Shown piece by piece: positions 6,550-6,784 of a stretch of DNA of 6,784 nt. The notes beneath the pieces were generated by a model. That model saw nothing but the letters and a program-made list of their open reading frames with translations. It was not told the origin of the DNA and ran no database searches. How positions within the stretch are numbered: the first letter of the stretch is position 1; each line of letters begins with the position of its first letter. A program made the position numbers and the translations under genes. The DNA is from JAVBSX01 sp031549565 (GTDB taxonomy: Bacteria > Planctomycetota > Planctomycetia > Pirellulales > Thermoguttaceae), in the NCBI GenBank assembly GCA_031549565.1, contig JAVBPO010000092.1:1-6784 (forward strand). Direction: 5' to 3'.

Positions 6550-6702
6550 GGCGAATGCGGTGAACACAAGCCCATGCTGCTCAGCTTTAAGTGTTTCCTA
6601 GCACCCGACCAGACCTTAAATTACGTATTTGATCTTCCCCGAGAATCGAAAAACGTGTATCCTCTTTGTCGTTGGCGGGAATTTCAACGACAAGGAGGTA
6701 AA
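6550..6702 (+). other. intergenic region and probable left end of the IS630-type element
   Basis: No separate gene is recognised between the vWA stop and the transposase start. The transposase frame is open all the way back to the vWA stop, with an in-frame ATG at 6574, but MLLSFKCFLAPDQ has no family likeness and no ribosome site. A CTAG at 6598-6601 is the kind of TA-containing target used by IS630-type elements, and the sequence after it is a plausible terminal repeat. The other end is outside the window, so the boundary is only a guess. Confidence 0.35.
6661..6698 (+). promoter_or_regulatory. hairpin masking the transposase ribosome-binding site
   Basis: The left arm at 6661-6674 (CCTCTTTGTCGTTG) pairs with the right arm at 6685-6698 (CAACGACAAGGAGG) over 14 positions. 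Thirteen are Watson-Crick pairs and one is U·G; the loop is 10 bases. The last five bases of the right arm, GGAGG, are the core of AAGGAGG (6692-6698), the ribosome site four bases before the ATG at 6703. In any transcript starting left of 6661 the site would be base-paired. Known elements such as IS10 and IS200 limit transposase translation in this way; that this element does so is inferred. Confidence 0.65.
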
Positions 6703-6784
6703 ATGAAGAAACTGTACAAAGTCACGCTGACCGCCGAAGAGCGAATTCAACTGGAAAACATCGTCTCCATCGGCAAAAACAACG
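6703..6784 (+). CDS. IS630-type transposase, N-terminal fragment (runs off right edge)
   Basis: Only 27 codons are visible. The start, MKKLYKVTLTAEERIQLENI followed by VSIGK, matches the N-terminus typical of IS630-superfamily transposases (a Y-x-V-x-L-T-x-E-E-R pattern ahead of the helix-turn-helix). The DDE catalytic domain is beyond the window. The ATG is preceded by AAGGAGG, one of only two strong ribosome sites seen here, which fits a mobile gene with different expression signals from its host neighbours. Whether the gene is intact cannot be judged. Confidence 0.7.
   Translation, partial: MKKLYKVTLTAEERIQLENIVSIGKNN

Noticed and set aside
6574..6702. Possible N-terminal extension of the transposase from the ATG at 6574
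   Set aside because: The family start is at MKKLYKVTLT with a strong ribosome site, and the extension has no ribosome site or family likeness.

Overview
The window looks like a chromosomal segment from a member of the Planctomycetota or a close relative. This is an inference. It rests on a planctomycete-style IMP dehydrogenase N-terminus, a DUF2760 protein, a BatA/von Willebrand-type membrane protein beside a secreted glycoside hydrolase, and starts that mostly lack a Shine-Dalgarno sequence. GC content is moderate and codon style is uniform across the intact genes. No rRNA, tRNA or CRISPR array was seen.

Layout. Positions 1-660 (minus strand) hold the first 220 codons of guaB (IMP dehydrogenase); the catalytic half lies beyond the left edge. 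A 193-bp divergent promoter region separates it from a LutA-type cysteine-rich (Fe-S) protein at 854-1633 (plus), which ends in a good intrinsic terminator. Positions 1634-2181 hold no recognisable intact gene, only a weak candidate for a decayed plus-strand frame. At 2182-2298 (minus) lies the N-terminal 38 codons of a BlaI/MecI-type repressor, cut off by a stop but still preceded by a ribosome site and an operator-like dyad. A DUF2760 gene with a good sigma70-like promoter runs from 2505 to 3083. A short repeat cluster and a GC-rich hairpin (3083-3203) then lead into a secreted GH5-type glycoside hydrolase (3204-4655). A BatA/vWA membrane protein follows 70 bp later (4726-6549), probably in the same transcript. 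The right edge contains the beginning of an IS630-type transposase (start 6703).

How the parts work together. The intact genes look like housekeeping or accessory functions: purine synthesis, lactate- or glycolate-type redox, polysaccharide breakdown, and an envelope vWA protein. I see no complete multi-gene defence or biosynthetic system. The most distinctive signal is a 14-bp stem (6661-6698) whose right arm contains the transposase ribosome-binding site, so the start of translation should be masked in long transcripts. The centre of the window (1634-2500) looks like a patch of gene decay, with a repressor stub left behind next to its own apparent operator.
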